64,000 nucleotides of DNA from Phellopilus nigrolimitatus (taxonomy: Eukaryota; Basidiomycota; Agaricomycetes; Hymenochaetales; Hymenochaetaceae). Below, piece by piece: positions 9,176 through 20,572 of the stretch. Numbering within the stretch: position 1 is the first letter of the stretch; every line of letters starts with the position of its first letter. A program made the translations under genes and the position numbers. The notes under the pieces were generated by a model. That model had not been told where the DNA came from. It made no database searches and was given only the letters and a program-made list of their open reading frames with translations. The stretch is from the NCBI GenBank assembly GCA_021029095.1, contig JAJOHG010000106.1, forward strand, positions 30,889 through 94,888, in the 5' to 3' direction.

Positions 9176-11537
9176 CTAATCATCATGCGCGTCAGTCCAG
9201 TCCGCCTGGATGTCGACTTGGTCTTCCGCGATATCATTCTGCATGGTAGCGAGCTCGTCGAGGTCGCGGTCGGTTCGCTGGACGTGCTGTGTAAGCGGGA
9301 CCGTGAGCTGGGATCGCGGATGGTATGGGATGACGCGGAATGCCGCGAAGCGGTTTTTGTACAGTGAGCCGTCCATATCCGCGAGGATGTATGAGCCACC
9401 TTTGGTGCGGCGAGCAACGACGAGAGGGCCGAGGTAGCGATGCTTGGTCTTGCGGTTGAGCTCCTTCTCGACGCGTGTGTTCCGAGCTAAGACGAGGGCG
9501 CCGGGCTCGAAGTTGTACTCCTTGATCGAGTGCTCGTATTCGGATCGAAAGCGGTGTGCAGCTTTGAATCTTGACGCGAGTACGCGATCGTGTGCTGTCG
9601 CGAGATCTTCTGAGCGGCGTTGGAGGTCGTTGGCGCGTCTGGCTAGAAGTTCGATATGCGAGATGGTGCGGTCGAGGGTCGGGGACATATATGTCGCTTC
9701 AATAAGGTCGAGGGGAAGCGTGGGCTCCACTCCGTGCATAAGGTAGTATGGTGAGTATCCAGATGACGCTTTAATCGTGACTCGATCCGACCAGAAGGCG
9801 TATGCCGCGACTGCTGGCCACTTGCTATCGTCGCCTTTGCAGAGCTTCATGATGACTTCGCGAATATCACGGTGGGATCGCTCGACGATGCCGTTCGCTT
9901 GAGAGTTGTACGGGGATATCGCGATATGGTGTCCGATGTGGCGCGCGATCTTCGTGACGGCGGGCTCGAATGCGGACCCGTTGTCCGTGACGACGTCGAT
10001 AAAGGGACCATGCCGGCAGACGATCTCGTCGAAGAGGAAGTTCTGGATAGCCTTCGCGCTCTCGTTACGCAGAAGTCGAAACTCGGGCCAGCCGGATAGG
10101 GAACAGCGCGCCTGAATGATGCACTGGAATCCGGCCGCTTTGGGCATGTGCATGATGTCGACATGAATGCGGCGAAACAGACCGGCTGGGGGTGGGATCG
10201 AGGGAGGGATGTGTAGGCGTTTCGTTTGACGGACTTGACACTCGTGACAAGAAGTCAGGAACCACTTGATGTCGCGGTCCATGAATGGCCACCAGAAGCG
10301 GTCGTGGATCCTGATCCGCACGGAGAAGAAGCCGCGATGTCCAATATCGTCATGCGAAGCCTCCATGATGTGGAAGCGCCGCGAAGCGTCCGGGACTTGT
10401 TGAGGGCGGTTCTTGCGGTTCTTTCGCCAGAAGAGATCCTTGTCGACAAAGAATTGCGCTGCGGCTCGAACGAAGGCCCGCAGCTTCGATTCGTCGCCCT
10501 TCAGATGCGCGGGCGGTTCGCTCGTGGTCAAGAATTTGCGGAATAGTTGGAGATGCGCATCGCGACGTTGTGCCTTCGAGGATCGCGGTATTGCAGGCGA
10601 TGCCTTCTCGACCGTAGCGGACGTCGCGAGGAACCCGTACTGCTCGTCGATCCAGTCCTCGTACTCTGTGTCGGGTGGGGGGTCCTCCGGTGCTGAAGGC
10701 CGTCTTGACACGCCATCCGCGCCTGAGTGCCGTTCCCCTGGGACGTGTACGAGCTTGAAGTTGAATAATAAGATGCCCGCGACCCAGCGGTTGATGGTAG
10801 CGTTCGGGAGGAGGTCGCGGTTGTTGATCATGCCGCTGATGTACTTCGCGTCGACCTCTACCACTAGGTATGGGAAACCGATGATGTAGAGTCGTGCTGC
10901 GCGGAGAGCTCGAAAGAGGCCAAAGAGCTCGGCCTTCGGTTGGGAGTAGTTCCGTTCGCGCTCGTTCCAGCAACCTGAGATAAAGCGCGATACGAAGCGT
11001 TCTCCCTTTTCTCCGAGCTGGAGGATGATGCAGCCGAAACCGATGTTCGAAGAGTCGACCGCGAGTATGATGGAACGGGTGCATTGATAGTCGATCGGTT
11101 TCAGCGCGGGGCAGTTCATGACGGTTTCCTTGACCCGTTGGAAGCACTCGATCTGTTCCGGGCCGAAAATGAAGTCGACGTTTTTGTTGAGGAGGACAGT
11201 GATCGGTTTCGTGAGTCGCGCGTAGTCCTTGATGAAGATACGAAGCACGCCGCATGTGCCTAGGAATTGGCGAACCTCTGAGACGTTACGCGGCTCAGGC
11301 CAGTCCCGGATACACTGGACACGGGAATCATCTGCGACGCGTCCGTCGTATGTGCATGTGTGTCCAACGATGACTCCGGAAGGTGCGCAGAGCGTGATCT
11401 TCTTTCCTGATAGGGTTGCGCCGACGTTCTTGAGTCTCTGGAGAATGCGGTTGACGACGAGGAGGTGTTCGTAGATGAAACGACGGATCCCTGGGTTACC
11501 TTCCATTACCTCGTACGTACCGTCTTCGCGCTCGTAT
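9176..11537 (-). CDS. Ty3/gypsy pol, third piece: RT end, RNase H, integrase
   Basis: One frame of about 785 codons follows on from the RT piece at 15111-15334. In order: the RT thumb (SGKKITLCAPSGVIVGH, FLGTCGVLRIFIKDYA), Ty3-type RNase H (ILAVDSSNIGFG, then KAELFGL, then VVEVDAKYI, giving the D-E-D set), an integrase H-H-C-C finger (ending CHECQ), and the integrase core with D in HVDIMHM, D in VVTDNGSAF and E in GIVERSHRD. A GPLVVARR segment near the end is typical of the Ty3 C-terminal module. The stop is at 9176. The piece is free of lesions, so the element was probably active until the insertion at 11538 split it. The CTCGTAT target copy lies at 11531-11537. Confidence 0.93.
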
Positions 11538-13148
11538 CACTTCAGGTACCCCTCCTGGGGTACCCCTCTTAGGGTTAACCCCTGGGTTTGGGAATCTGCC
11601 CTAAGAGGCCCCAAAAGTGTGGTCCTTTCCCAAATCGACTTGGGAGGTCCAAAATAGTCATGGGAGACCATGGGACACCCCAATGGGTGGCCCAAATGAA
11701 CATGTCCCAGCCCAACCTGAGTACAATTTTTTCTGTGCTCTATGTAGTTTCCTATACTGTTTGCCTGGTGAACTGTATATATAGGAAAGTGTATGGTGAT
11801 CACCAATTGAAGTGATAACTGAGCAGTTGACATGGAAGCACACAACAATACCAAAGCAACAGCAGCAAGCCATTTTAATATATAGCATACAGGACACCCT
11901 TAGAAACACAGCTACTGTATGCCCTTATAGTCTGCCATCCAGCTGTTCTTGAATTGAGAGCTTATGTGGCCAGTAGAATTTATTTGGGGCAACCCATGGG
12001 CAGTCTGGGTCACCCAAGACTACTTATGGGCCACCCAAATATTTTTGGGACATCCCAAATGATTTGGGTGGCCCAAATCGATTTGGGCCATTCAAGGGAA
12101 TGCTTGGGTGGCCCAATGCATTTTGGGCGACCCAAGAGCTTATCTTAATCTATAGAAGGAATTCAAAAGCTTCTCTTGATAATAGAAGCCCCAAAGCTTA
12201 TCCTTATCAGGTGAAATTCCAAAGCCTTATCCTTATCAGGTGATGCCCCAAAGCTTATCTTAATTAGATGAAGCAGCCGCTTTTGTTACTTTCTGCTTTG
12301 TACAATTCCTTACTTTGTACACTTCTGACCTCACGCACTTTTGTTACTTTTGTACACTTTCACCAGTACTTTTTGTACACTTTTTGATCGCTTTTTGTAC
12401 ACTTTTTGTACACTTTTTGTACACTTTTTGTACACTTTTTGACCGCTTTTTGTACACTTTCTAAACAACTTTTTGTACACTTTTTGTACACTTTTTGACC
12501 GCTTTTTGTACACTTTCTAAACAACTTTTTGTACACTTTTTGTACACTTTTTGACCGCTTTTTGTACACTTTTTATACACTTTTTGTACACTTTTTGTAC
12601 ACTTTCTGTACACTTTTTGTACACTTTTTAAACAACTTTTTGTACACTTTTTGTACACTTTCTGTACACTTTCTCACCAACTTCTTGTACACTTCTTGTA
12701 CACTTTTTGTCTGAAAATGTCTTGGAGTCAATCTGTGGGATTTAGTGTTCTGTTAATAGCATAGCAAGTTCTGCTTCGATTGTGATGCCCTTATATTCGA
12801 AATGTATGCACTGATAAGCTCTACACTATGCAAAAACAAACACCCAGATTGGTACAGTATTGGTAGTGTGAGAGGCAAACAGATCCTAAAAGCCCATAGA
12901 GGTGAACTTAGATGACCTGTTTCCCTCTTGCTCTACCAATATTGCATCTATCTGGGTGTCTGTTTTGCATGCTATAGAGCATGACGGTGCACACATTTCA
13001 AATATAATATCATTGCAATCGAAGTAGAACTTGTTATGCTATCAGCAAATTAACTGAAACCCGCAGATTGACTTGTGGTATGCCCTATTTCAGTGCAGTT
13101 TAGTGCTCTTACCTGATACTCTTTCACATATGTGGTAGAGTTACTGGA
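11538..13148 (+). repeat. Left arm of fold-back element
   Basis: Mirror of 13500-15110, 1611 bp. Open frames in it are non-coding repeats read through. Confidence 0.95.
12310..12715. repeat. Tandem array of TACACTTTTTG units
   Basis: About 35 units of roughly 11 bp, with variants containing GACCGC or TAAACAAC in place of a unit. The variant units recur in a higher-order pattern. An identical inverted array lies in the other arm. Confidence 0.95.
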
Positions 13149-13499
13149 GTATCAAATGAAGTTGGCTATGTTCTCTGATAATGTTAGATCATCCTAGAAT
13201 GATACAATGTGAGACTTATTGTTTGTTTATATCTCTAGCAGTAACTACTATTTGACTTTAAAGACACATGTAGGATGAGTTTCAATAAGTCAGTCTTGTC
13301 AGATCATGAAGTCATGAAGGATTGAGATTCAATTGTAAAAGTAATTGCCAAGAAATCTAAGTTACTGTGTTTACACAAGTACTATCTTATGATTACATCC
13401 AGAACTGAATGGAAGGGTAGCTTTGAATTCTATATGAAACCAGAATCTGGAATCTCAGTGCTCCATTAACTCTATGACATCGTCAAAGCCTGTAAAGTG
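13149..13499. other. Loop of fold-back element, no gene
   Basis: The only asymmetric part of the element, AT-rich, with stops in all frames. It is the place to look for a remnant of the source sequence. Confidence 0.6.
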
Positions 13500-15110
13500 T
13501 CCAGTAACTCTACCACATATGTGAAAGAGTATCAGGTAAGAGCACTAAACTGCACTGAAATAGGGCATACCACAAGTCAATCTGCGGGTTTCAGTTAATT
13601 TGCTGATAGCATAACAAGTTCTACTTCGATTGCAATGATATTATATTTGAAATGTGTGCACCGTCATGCTCTATAGCATGCAAAACAGACACCCAGATAG
13701 ATGCAATATTGGTAGAGCAAGAGGGAAACAGGTCATCTAAGTTCACCTCTATGGGCTTTTAGGATCTGTTTGCCTCTCACACTACCAATACTGTACCAAT
13801 CTGGGTGTTTGTTTTTGCATAGTGTAGAGCTTATCAGTGCATACATTTCGAATATAAGGGCATCACAATCGAAGCAGAACTTGCTATGCTATTAACAGAA
13901 CACTAAATCCCACAGATTGACTCCAAGACATTTTCAGACAAAAAGTGTACAAGAAGTGTACAAGAAGTTGGTGAGAAAGTGTACAGAAAGTGTACAAAAA
14001 GTGTACAAAAAGTTGTTTAAAAAGTGTACAAAAAGTGTACAGAAAGTGTACAAAAAGTGTACAAAAAGTGTATAAAAAGTGTACAAAAAGCGGTCAAAAA
14101 GTGTACAAAAAGTGTACAAAAAGTTGTTTAGAAAGTGTACAAAAAGCGGTCAAAAAGTGTACAAAAAGTGTACAAAAAGTTGTTTAGAAAGTGTACAAAA
14201 AGCGGTCAAAAAGTGTACAAAAAGTGTACAAAAAGTGTACAAAAAGTGTACAAAAAGCGATCAAAAAGTGTACAAAAAGTACTGGTGAAAGTGTACAAAA
14301 GTAACAAAAGTGCGTGAGGTCAGAAGTGTACAAAGTAAGGAATTGTACAAAGCAGAAAGTAACAAAAGCGGCTGCTTCATCTAATTAAGATAAGCTTTGG
14401 GGCATCACCTGATAAGGATAAGGCTTTGGAATTTCACCTGATAAGGATAAGCTTTGGGGCTTCTATTATCAAGAGAAGCTTTTGAATTCCTTCTATAGAT
14501 TAAGATAAGCTCTTGGGTCGCCCAAAATGCATTGGGCCACCCAAGCATTCCCTTGAATGGCCCAAATCGATTTGGGCCACCCAAATCATTTGGGATGTCC
14601 CAAAAATATTTGGGTGGCCCATAAGTAGTCTTGGGTGACCCAGACTGCCCATGGGTTGCCCCAAATAAATTCTACTGGCCACATAAGCTCTCAATTCAAG
14701 AACAGCTGGATGGCAGACTATAAGGGCATACAGTAGCTGTGTTTCTAAGGGTGTCCTGTATGCTATATATTAAAATGGCTTGCTGCTGTTGCTTTGGTAT
14801 TGTTGTGTGCTTCCATGTCAACTGCTCAGTTATCACTTCAATTGGTGATCACCATACACTTTCCTATATATACAGTTCACCAGGCAAACAGTATAGGAAA
14901 CTACATAGAGCACAGAAAAAATTGTACTCAGGTTGGGCTGGGACATGTTCATTTGGGCCACCCATTGGGGTGTCCCATGGTCTCCCATGACTATTTTGGA
15001 CCTCCCAAGTCGATTTGGGAAAGGACCACACTTTTGGGGCCTCTTAGGGCAGATTCCCAAACCCAGGGGTTAACCCTAAGAGGGGTACCCCAGGAGGGGT
15101 ACCTGAAGTG
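13500..15110 (-). repeat. Right arm of fold-back element
   Basis: Mirror of 11538-13148. The junction with the loop is at TCCAGTAA (13500-13507). Confidence 0.95.
13934..14340. repeat. Mirror tandem array of CAAAAAGTGTA units
   Basis: Exact inverted counterpart of the array at 12310-12715, including the order of variant units. Confidence 0.95.
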
Positions 15111-15334
15111 CTCGTATCGGGTTTCCGGACCTTTCACGGGAATGTCGTCAATGAATGGGACCGTATGTCCAGGGATTTCATCGCGGAGAATGAACGTGAT
15201 GTCGCCATGCATAGTCTGCTGTGAGTTCGTCCACCCCATAGGGATCGCTGTGATACGGAAGGTCCCCAGTGGTGTCTGGAACGTAGTGAGATCGCGAGAG
15301 TCCTCATGCAGCTTCCGTTGGTCGAATGCGACGA
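15111..15334 (-). CDS. Ty3/gypsy pol, middle piece: RT palm with active site
   Basis: A short exon-sized slice of the same minus-strand polyprotein, lying between the two insertions. It reads FDQRKLHEDSRDLTTF, then TPLGTFRITAIPMGWTNS, then the RT active-site motif in the form FIDDIPVKGP, and stops abruptly in PETRYE at the insertion. The motif keeps both catalytic aspartates of the YxDD box, with I in the first position and F before it, a variant known in fungal Ty3 elements. No lesion is seen. Confidence 0.93.
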
Positions 15335-15559
15335 GGGCAGTGATTACTATAATTACAAGAATTTCTAGGCATTTGGTGTGTAGATACTGTTGTCTTTATT
15401 CCTGTACTTTTTGTATAACATATCTAGCGTAGTTTAACACAATTCAAAGACGAGTTTTTATAAATGGTGTGTTCTTTTTTGAAACTTGCATAGTGCGAGT
15501 TCTAGAAATTTGCATGCATATATTGTGAGTGCATTGTAGATTTTAATAATGGTGTAGCT

Positions 15560-16110
15560 TTGTTTATAAACTTAGCATGGTCTTTTAGAACTGGCTCAGG
15601 CTATATTCAGAATAGTATATACCTTTTATCAAAATCATACAGATTTGTTTTCAAACAATGGTATGATCTTTTAGAACTGGCTCAGGCTATATTCAGAATA
15701 GTATATACCTTTTATCAAAATCATACAGATTTGTTTTCAAACAATGGTATGATCTTGTAGAACTGGCTCAGGCTATATTCAGAATAGTATGTACCTTTTA
15801 TCAAAATCATACAGATTTGTTTTCAAACAATGGTATGATCTTGTAGAACTGGCTCAGACTATATTCAAAACAGTATATACCTGTTTTCAAAATCATACAG
15901 GTCTGTTTTCAAATAATAGCATGACCTTCTAGAATCGACTCAGGCTATATTCAAAACAGTATATACCTTTTGTCAAAATCATACAGATTTGTTTTCAATC
16001 AAATGCTCTGATTTGTACAACATGTCTGGGCTGTTTTCAAATAATAGCTTGGTTTTGTAGAACCGGCTCAGGTTATATTCAAAGTAGTGTATACCTTTTT
16101 TCAAAATCAT
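15560..16110. repeat. 86-bp tandem repeat, about six units
   Basis: The word GAACTGGCTCAGG recurs at 15588, 15674, 15760 and 15846 with exact 86-bp spacing, then in decayed form at 15932 and 16060. The first units are nearly identical and the later ones diverge, so the array grew from one end. Non-coding. Confidence 0.9.
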
Positions 16111-16589
16111 ACACTAATTTGTACAACTTGTCTGAGCTGTTTCTAAATAATGTAATTATATACTCTAGGAATGGGCCGGAACCCCTCCTGTTTTGGGTAG
16201 AATTTGTCATTATTGTTATATAATGTGCCGTTGATGTGCACTCCGCCCTCGGCTTCTGTGCTCACTGCCACCCGACTCCCGCCTTCTTACTAATCAGCCC
16301 GACACTGCATTGCCTTTTTTTTGTTCATCACATTTTCACTTACATTTTTTGTATTATGTACGAAAAATTAAGTATTATTATTAGCTATACCTTGAAGAAC
16401 ACGCGCGCACCGAGAGCGTGAGGATCGCCACGAGACCTCGACGACGCCGCGCGCCGCGTCCGTGCGGCGCTCCGTGGGACGGTGCGCAACCGTCTCGCGC
16501 AGAGTACCCGCCGCCGCGACGCGCTCCACGTCGCACACACGCGCTCGAGCACGCGTGTGCGATGTACCACCCTATCCACAACCCCACCA

Positions 16590-16930
16590 GCACCCCTCCG
16601 CTCGTGACCTCGCAGCGTGCGCGGGGCGCGTCGAGCACCAGTTTCCATCTGTTCGCCTTCGGGTTGAGCAGCACGCCGTGGCGCACGGGCGGATGAGGCG
16701 CATGGACGACGCGCGCGTCGTGCACGGCATTTGCAACTGCGCCTGCAGCTGGATGTGCGCGGGCGGGCAGTGTCTGCCAGCGGGATTAGTCGGCCTTCCC
16801 GCACAGCGTAGACGAGACGACAGAGTCGGGGGATCGCCAGAGGCCGCACAAAGGGTAGCGAGCGGGCGGGTCGTTGTAGAACGTGTGATGCCAGATCTTC
16901 TCTGCATCACCGCGGTCGGTGGCAGCAGCT
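16590..16930 (-). pseudogene. Actin gene fragments
   Basis: The minus strand contains DAEKIWHHTFYN (about 16930-16880), close to the invariant actin segment DDMEKIWHHTFYN, and further on LLNPKANRWK (about 16690-16650), the counterpart of PLNPKANREKM. The two pieces are in actin order, but the sequence between them (about 180 bp) is out of frame or intronic and holds no HPVLLTEA match except a degraded HPPVRHGV. Less than 15 percent of actin is recognisable. It lies in an inverted-arm element related to the one that carries RPL4 and RPS0 pieces. Confidence 0.75.
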
Positions 16931-17159
16931 GGCACACGCGAGCCTCTTGAAGGCGTCGCGGACGAACGGGGATGTGAGCGAGTGCACAAGCACGCGCAGC
17001 GCTTTGTCGTCGTCGAGTACACACGCGTGCCGTCGAGCACGAGCGCGTGCCCGCGCATCCGTGTTGTCGTCGTTGTCGAGTCCACGGCGTGGCTTGGGGT
17101 GTCGTCAGTTGCAGGACGTGCGGGGTCTTGTTGCACGGCGGCTGTGTCGTGGAGGTGAG

Positions 17160-18300
17160 AGCAGGGGTGGCGACGTCGTCGTCAACGATGATGTGAAAAA
17201 AAAAACTGATGACGCGTCATCTGTCTTGCCAAAATAGGACAGATTTGCGCTCCAAATTTGGCTTGCCGAACGCATGCCGAAACTGTGGCACAGAAAGAAA
17301 TAAGAAAATACACTCAGAATCACACCAACTGGCCTTTTTACCTCAAAATAAAAATGATGAAAAATAGTTATATATATTAATCAATCATCCTACAAAGTTT
17401 CAAGCATTTTAGAGCATGTTATTTAGAGATAATTGCAAAATAGTAGTTCAAACTCGACATTTCTCCATATTTTGGGTATTCTGTGCACTCTGGAGGACAG
17501 ATGGGCACCCGGAATGCCAACAGAGCCAAGGCCCATATTAGATACACTCACTTCTTGAGTTTTTGTCTGTGGGGACACTCCCTCAGCTGCTGCAAAAGTG
17601 CTTTATGTGTGTTTCCTAGTTCATGCTTTTCTTCACTCTGCAGACTTTATTTCTCCTTAAAGTAGTGCAAGACTTTGTATATAGTATAATCCATTATATA
17701 TTAAGTATTGTACAAAGGTTTAGAGTCTCAGGTGCCCTACAGACAGATCTATGCAAGAAACAGTCCCGGGGATCAGGTCATAAGTAAATTTGTATATATA
17801 TGCTGATTTAATATTGTCATTGAGCTCAGATAAATTCAAAAATTTCAGACTAGCATGAATACTATGTATTAAAAGCACCCCAGGTATTAGATTTGAGTTT
17901 TAAAGGAAGAAAGTTGAAGAGGTAGCAAAAGACTCAAGGATGAGTAGGTTAGATGAGTGATTTGCAGTAGCAGTTGCTCGTTCTCGAGCACCGAAACTCA
18001 GATCACACATTTTCAACTCCCACAACAAAAATCGGACTCCATAGGACCTTTATACTATTATGATAGAGCAGTTATTGAAAAAATGAAAAGATTCTATCTA
18101 CCCGATCTTTCTCTACAATATTTTTCGAGTTTTTGTCCAAAAACTTCGGTTTTACGGTACTCGTTTCTTTTATGGCGCAACATCTACAGTGATCGGGAAG
18201 GCAATTATTTTCTAGGCAGTACCCACACACACCATGTACCTATATACCAAGTTTCAGAGTGATCGGGCGAAAACTACAAATTAAATAAATCAAAAACTGT
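17160..18300. other. AT-rich non-coding core of nested element
   Basis: No gene seen. It is similar in position and base composition to 2790-3650. A phrase around 18005-18060 (ACTCCATAGGACCTTTATACTA) sits near runs of A and T. Confidence 0.4.
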
Positions 18301-19700
18301 CGCTCGGGAGCTGCTTGAATGCATGAGCGGAGATTGCCGAGCCGCGCGTGCCCTATGAGGACGTCGTTTGACTTCACTCTCCGTCGTCGTCCACAACGTC
18401 CTCGACATCGCAGAGGACGTCGAGCAATAGGTAAGTGCTCAAAAAGACTTTGTTTTGGTGTCTAATCTCATTACAACTACTTTTTAGTACTTTTCACTTG
18501 CTTTTCGGGACTGGATCGAGTCCGAAGCGTGCCACGTCGACGACCCACGTCGCCGTCGCATCCCCCGCGTCAACACTGATGTCCCTGTGCGGGCCCAGGG
18601 TCCCGACCTCTTACGAGTAAGCAACCCTGTATCTGCATGCGCGATGGCCCCGCCCATGTATAACTACCCTTTCCAGAACCAGGTACAGCAGCTTCCTCAG
18701 TTCGTGCAGCCTGACTCCACACTCTCGCCCCCTTCTTCCCCCGCCCTCTCTCCCTCTCCGCTGTTTTTTGCGCAGGCGTGTCGCGCGCGGGCCGCGCGCG
18801 CACCACGCGGCCCCCATTCGCATGCGTGCAACGGCTGGGCCGCCTCGCGTGCGTGCAACGGCTGGGTCTCGCGCGCGTGTGCCAGCTGGACCGTCTCGCG
18901 CGCGTGCGCCAGCTGGACCGTCTTGCGCGCGTGCGACGGCCGGGTCTTGCGCGCGTGCGACTGTGTGCGATGGCTGGGTCTCGCGTGCGTGCGACAACTG
19001 GGCCCCATTCTCATGCATGCGACGGCTGGCGTCCCACCGCACTCGCAAGGTTCGCTACCCTGGACCACCTGGAAGCGCGCGCCCATCGCGCTCGCTACTC
19101 TGGACCACACAAACGCGCGCGCCCATCGCGCTTGCAGGGTCCGCTATTCTGGACCGCACGAACGACCCGCATCCATCGTGCTCGCAAGGTTCGCTACTCT
19201 GTCTCGTTCCACCGACCGGATCCACTTCGTCTGCCGAGCTCGCCTCGCTTCGATAATCGCGCGGCCCTTCTCTTGCTTCGACGATCGCGCGGCCCTCCTC
19301 TTGTCGTGCGACATCCTTCGTGCTCCGACATCCACTTCTCTGTCTCATTCCATCACCCGAAGACGCTTCGTCTGCGGTGCGTCGAGGCGAGGCGAGATCG
19401 CATTGGCTTCGTCTTGTCATTCAGTGCCCTTCGCGCTCGCAAGGTCCGCCACTCTGTCTCGTTCCATCAACCGAAGACGCTTCGTCTGCCGCGCTCGCCT
19501 CGCTACCCGCGCAAGAGCATTCTGCATGCACCGCAAGTACCACTGATTGTGCACACGCGCGAACAGGGTTTATTGCGTCCCCAGACGCCACTGCCCCCTC
19601 TCCGCGTCGCGTGTCGCGTGCACAGACGCCGCCGCCTCGTTTCGTGTTTCGCTCGTCCGCGCCTTCTTACGGCGAGCGCGTCGGTCGTGTATCGCGCTCG
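18300..19700. other. GC-rich degenerate region with short repeats
   Basis: Possible exon remnants with a GTAAGTGC donor at 18431 and a later open stretch at 18489-18660; product not recognised. From 18815 to 19035 a unit of 24-30 bp (words GCGTGTGCCAGCTGGACCG and GCAACGGCTGGG) recurs about nine times. From 19040 to 19500 two further units recur (CTCGCAAGGTTCGCTACTC; TCGTTCCATCAACCGAAGACG). Confidence 0.45.
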
Positions 19701-19999
19701 GCCTTTTTCTAATACATTTTCTTTCTTCTCTTTTCCCCCAATTCGTTTTATGCGCACACTATTTTCCCTTTTAAATAATTACGCTAGCTTCTATAATAGA
19801 AACAATAAATATTTTCTGTAACAAAAAAAAAGCAAAAAAAAAAAGCCCGACAACAGCGACAGCGGGCGGGAGGGCGGGCGACAGTGAGCGGCGAGGCGGG
19901 AAAGCGGTGCAATATGCGCGGCCCGCTCAATAGACTTTTATGCGTAAGCGAGGGGTTTAAAAATAATCTTACGCACCCTTAAAGTATTTGTAATCATTC

Positions 20000-20572
20000 T
20001 GCTGCCCGCACAGCAATCCCTGACCATTTTAGGATAAGCAGCCCAGGGTCTGCCGGACATGCCGGGAAGCCTTGCACCGGCATAGCTGGCCAGCCTGGGG
20101 GCCCAGGTAGGTAACCCGGGATGTGCATGTGACGTAATACTGTACTGTTTGGTACTGGTGCAATTATAATAAGTGACCTGGTCTTTATGAAAATGACATT
20201 AGGATATTCTTGATACAGCTCTGTTGCTTTTTAACAATTATGCTTTCTATTTGATTATTTGAATAGCCCAGTATATACAAGAGCATATGCAGCTCCGATA
20301 ATATGTATCCGAGTTTTAAGATTTCCTGTAGCTCATTAAACATTTTCAGTTAGTTTTTGTGAAAAACACTAGAGCATTGTACAAAATGCGTAGGCTGTCA
20401 TCAAAATCCCAATTCAGTCCTACTACTAGAACTGCCTATACATTTTTGATAATTTGCTATATAGATTTTTAAACGATGCTAGACGTTTTTGTTAAATAGC
20501 ATACCATTCAAGACAACAGTATTTACAGGCAATATGTGTGTGTTTTATATATAATTAGAGTAATTAGTAGTG
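20000..20572. other. Right end region of 5.2-kb TIR element, no gene
   Basis: AT-rich with stops in all frames. The terminal inverted repeat occupies the last 110-120 bp. Confidence 0.5.

Larger units (their letters stand above)
11538..15110. mobile_element. Fold-back element with 1.61-kb mirror-image arms, inserted in Ty3 RT
   Basis: The arms are 11538-13148 and 13500-15110. Every mirrored pair checked sums to 26648 and every open frame in one arm recurs identically in the other, so the arms look identical and indel-free. The loop is 13149-13499. The outer ends read CACTTCAGG/CCTGAAGTG and are flanked by CTCGTAT on both sides (11531-11537 and 15111-15117); an 8-bp reading (GCTCGTAT) is equally possible. 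Removing the element restores the Ty3 frame. The arms contain TTGGGCCACCC-type palindromes, a 35-40 bp repeat with CCAAAGCTTATC, and an array of TACACTTTTTG units. No transposase is present, so it must move with help. The build matches fold-back elements such as fly FB. Confidence 0.9.
16220..19965. mobile_element. Nested inverted-arm element carrying actin fragments
   Basis: Approximate ends. The left arm (16220-16380) and the right arm in reverse complement (19965-19750) share a GCTCACTG(T/C)C(G/A)CCCG stretch, a poly-T and an AT tail. The right inner part (19557-19770: CGTCCCCAG, CGCTCGGCCTTT, CCCAATTCGTTT) matches 4570-4760 in the element at 1075-5135, so the two belong to one family. The arms here are much more diverged, which makes this copy older. 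It carries actin pieces (16590-16930), an AT-rich core (17160-18300) and GC-rich degenerate repeats (18770-19500). Confidence 0.6.
15335..20572. mobile_element. 5.2-kb TIR element inserted in Ty3 RT
   Basis: Flanked by GCGACGA on both sides (15328-15334 and 20573-20579), a 7-bp duplication of Ty3 coding sequence; removing the insert rejoins the RT frame (DLFVA to FDQRK). The ends form imperfect inverted repeats at least 110 bp long: AGTGATTACTATAATTACA against ACTAATTACTCTAATTATA, then a shared ATACTGTTGTCTT and CTAGC(G/A)T(A/C)GTTTAA. Inside are an 86-bp tandem array, a nested inverted-arm element with actin fragments, and AT-rich sequence. No transposase is seen, so it is non-autonomous. 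The superfamily is not assigned, because 7-bp duplications are not the norm for the common families. Confidence 0.8.

Noticed and set aside
11560..11600. Telomere-type repeat (TTAGGG and CCCTAA)
   Set aside because: Only a single TTAGGG with its palindrome occurs, inside the element end; no tandem run.
12310..12715. CRISPR-like array
   Set aside because: The units abut without spacers of distinct sequence and the genome is fungal; this is a simple minisatellite.
11588..15060. Mirror-paired frames (60-83 codons) in the fold-back arms as genes
   Set aside because: They are read-through of palindromes and an 11-bp array, and occur on both strands of both arms.
15335..20572. A transposase inside the 5.2-kb TIR element
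   Set aside because: No DDE-like or other transposase motif is present in any frame; the open stretches are actin relics and GC-rich repeats.
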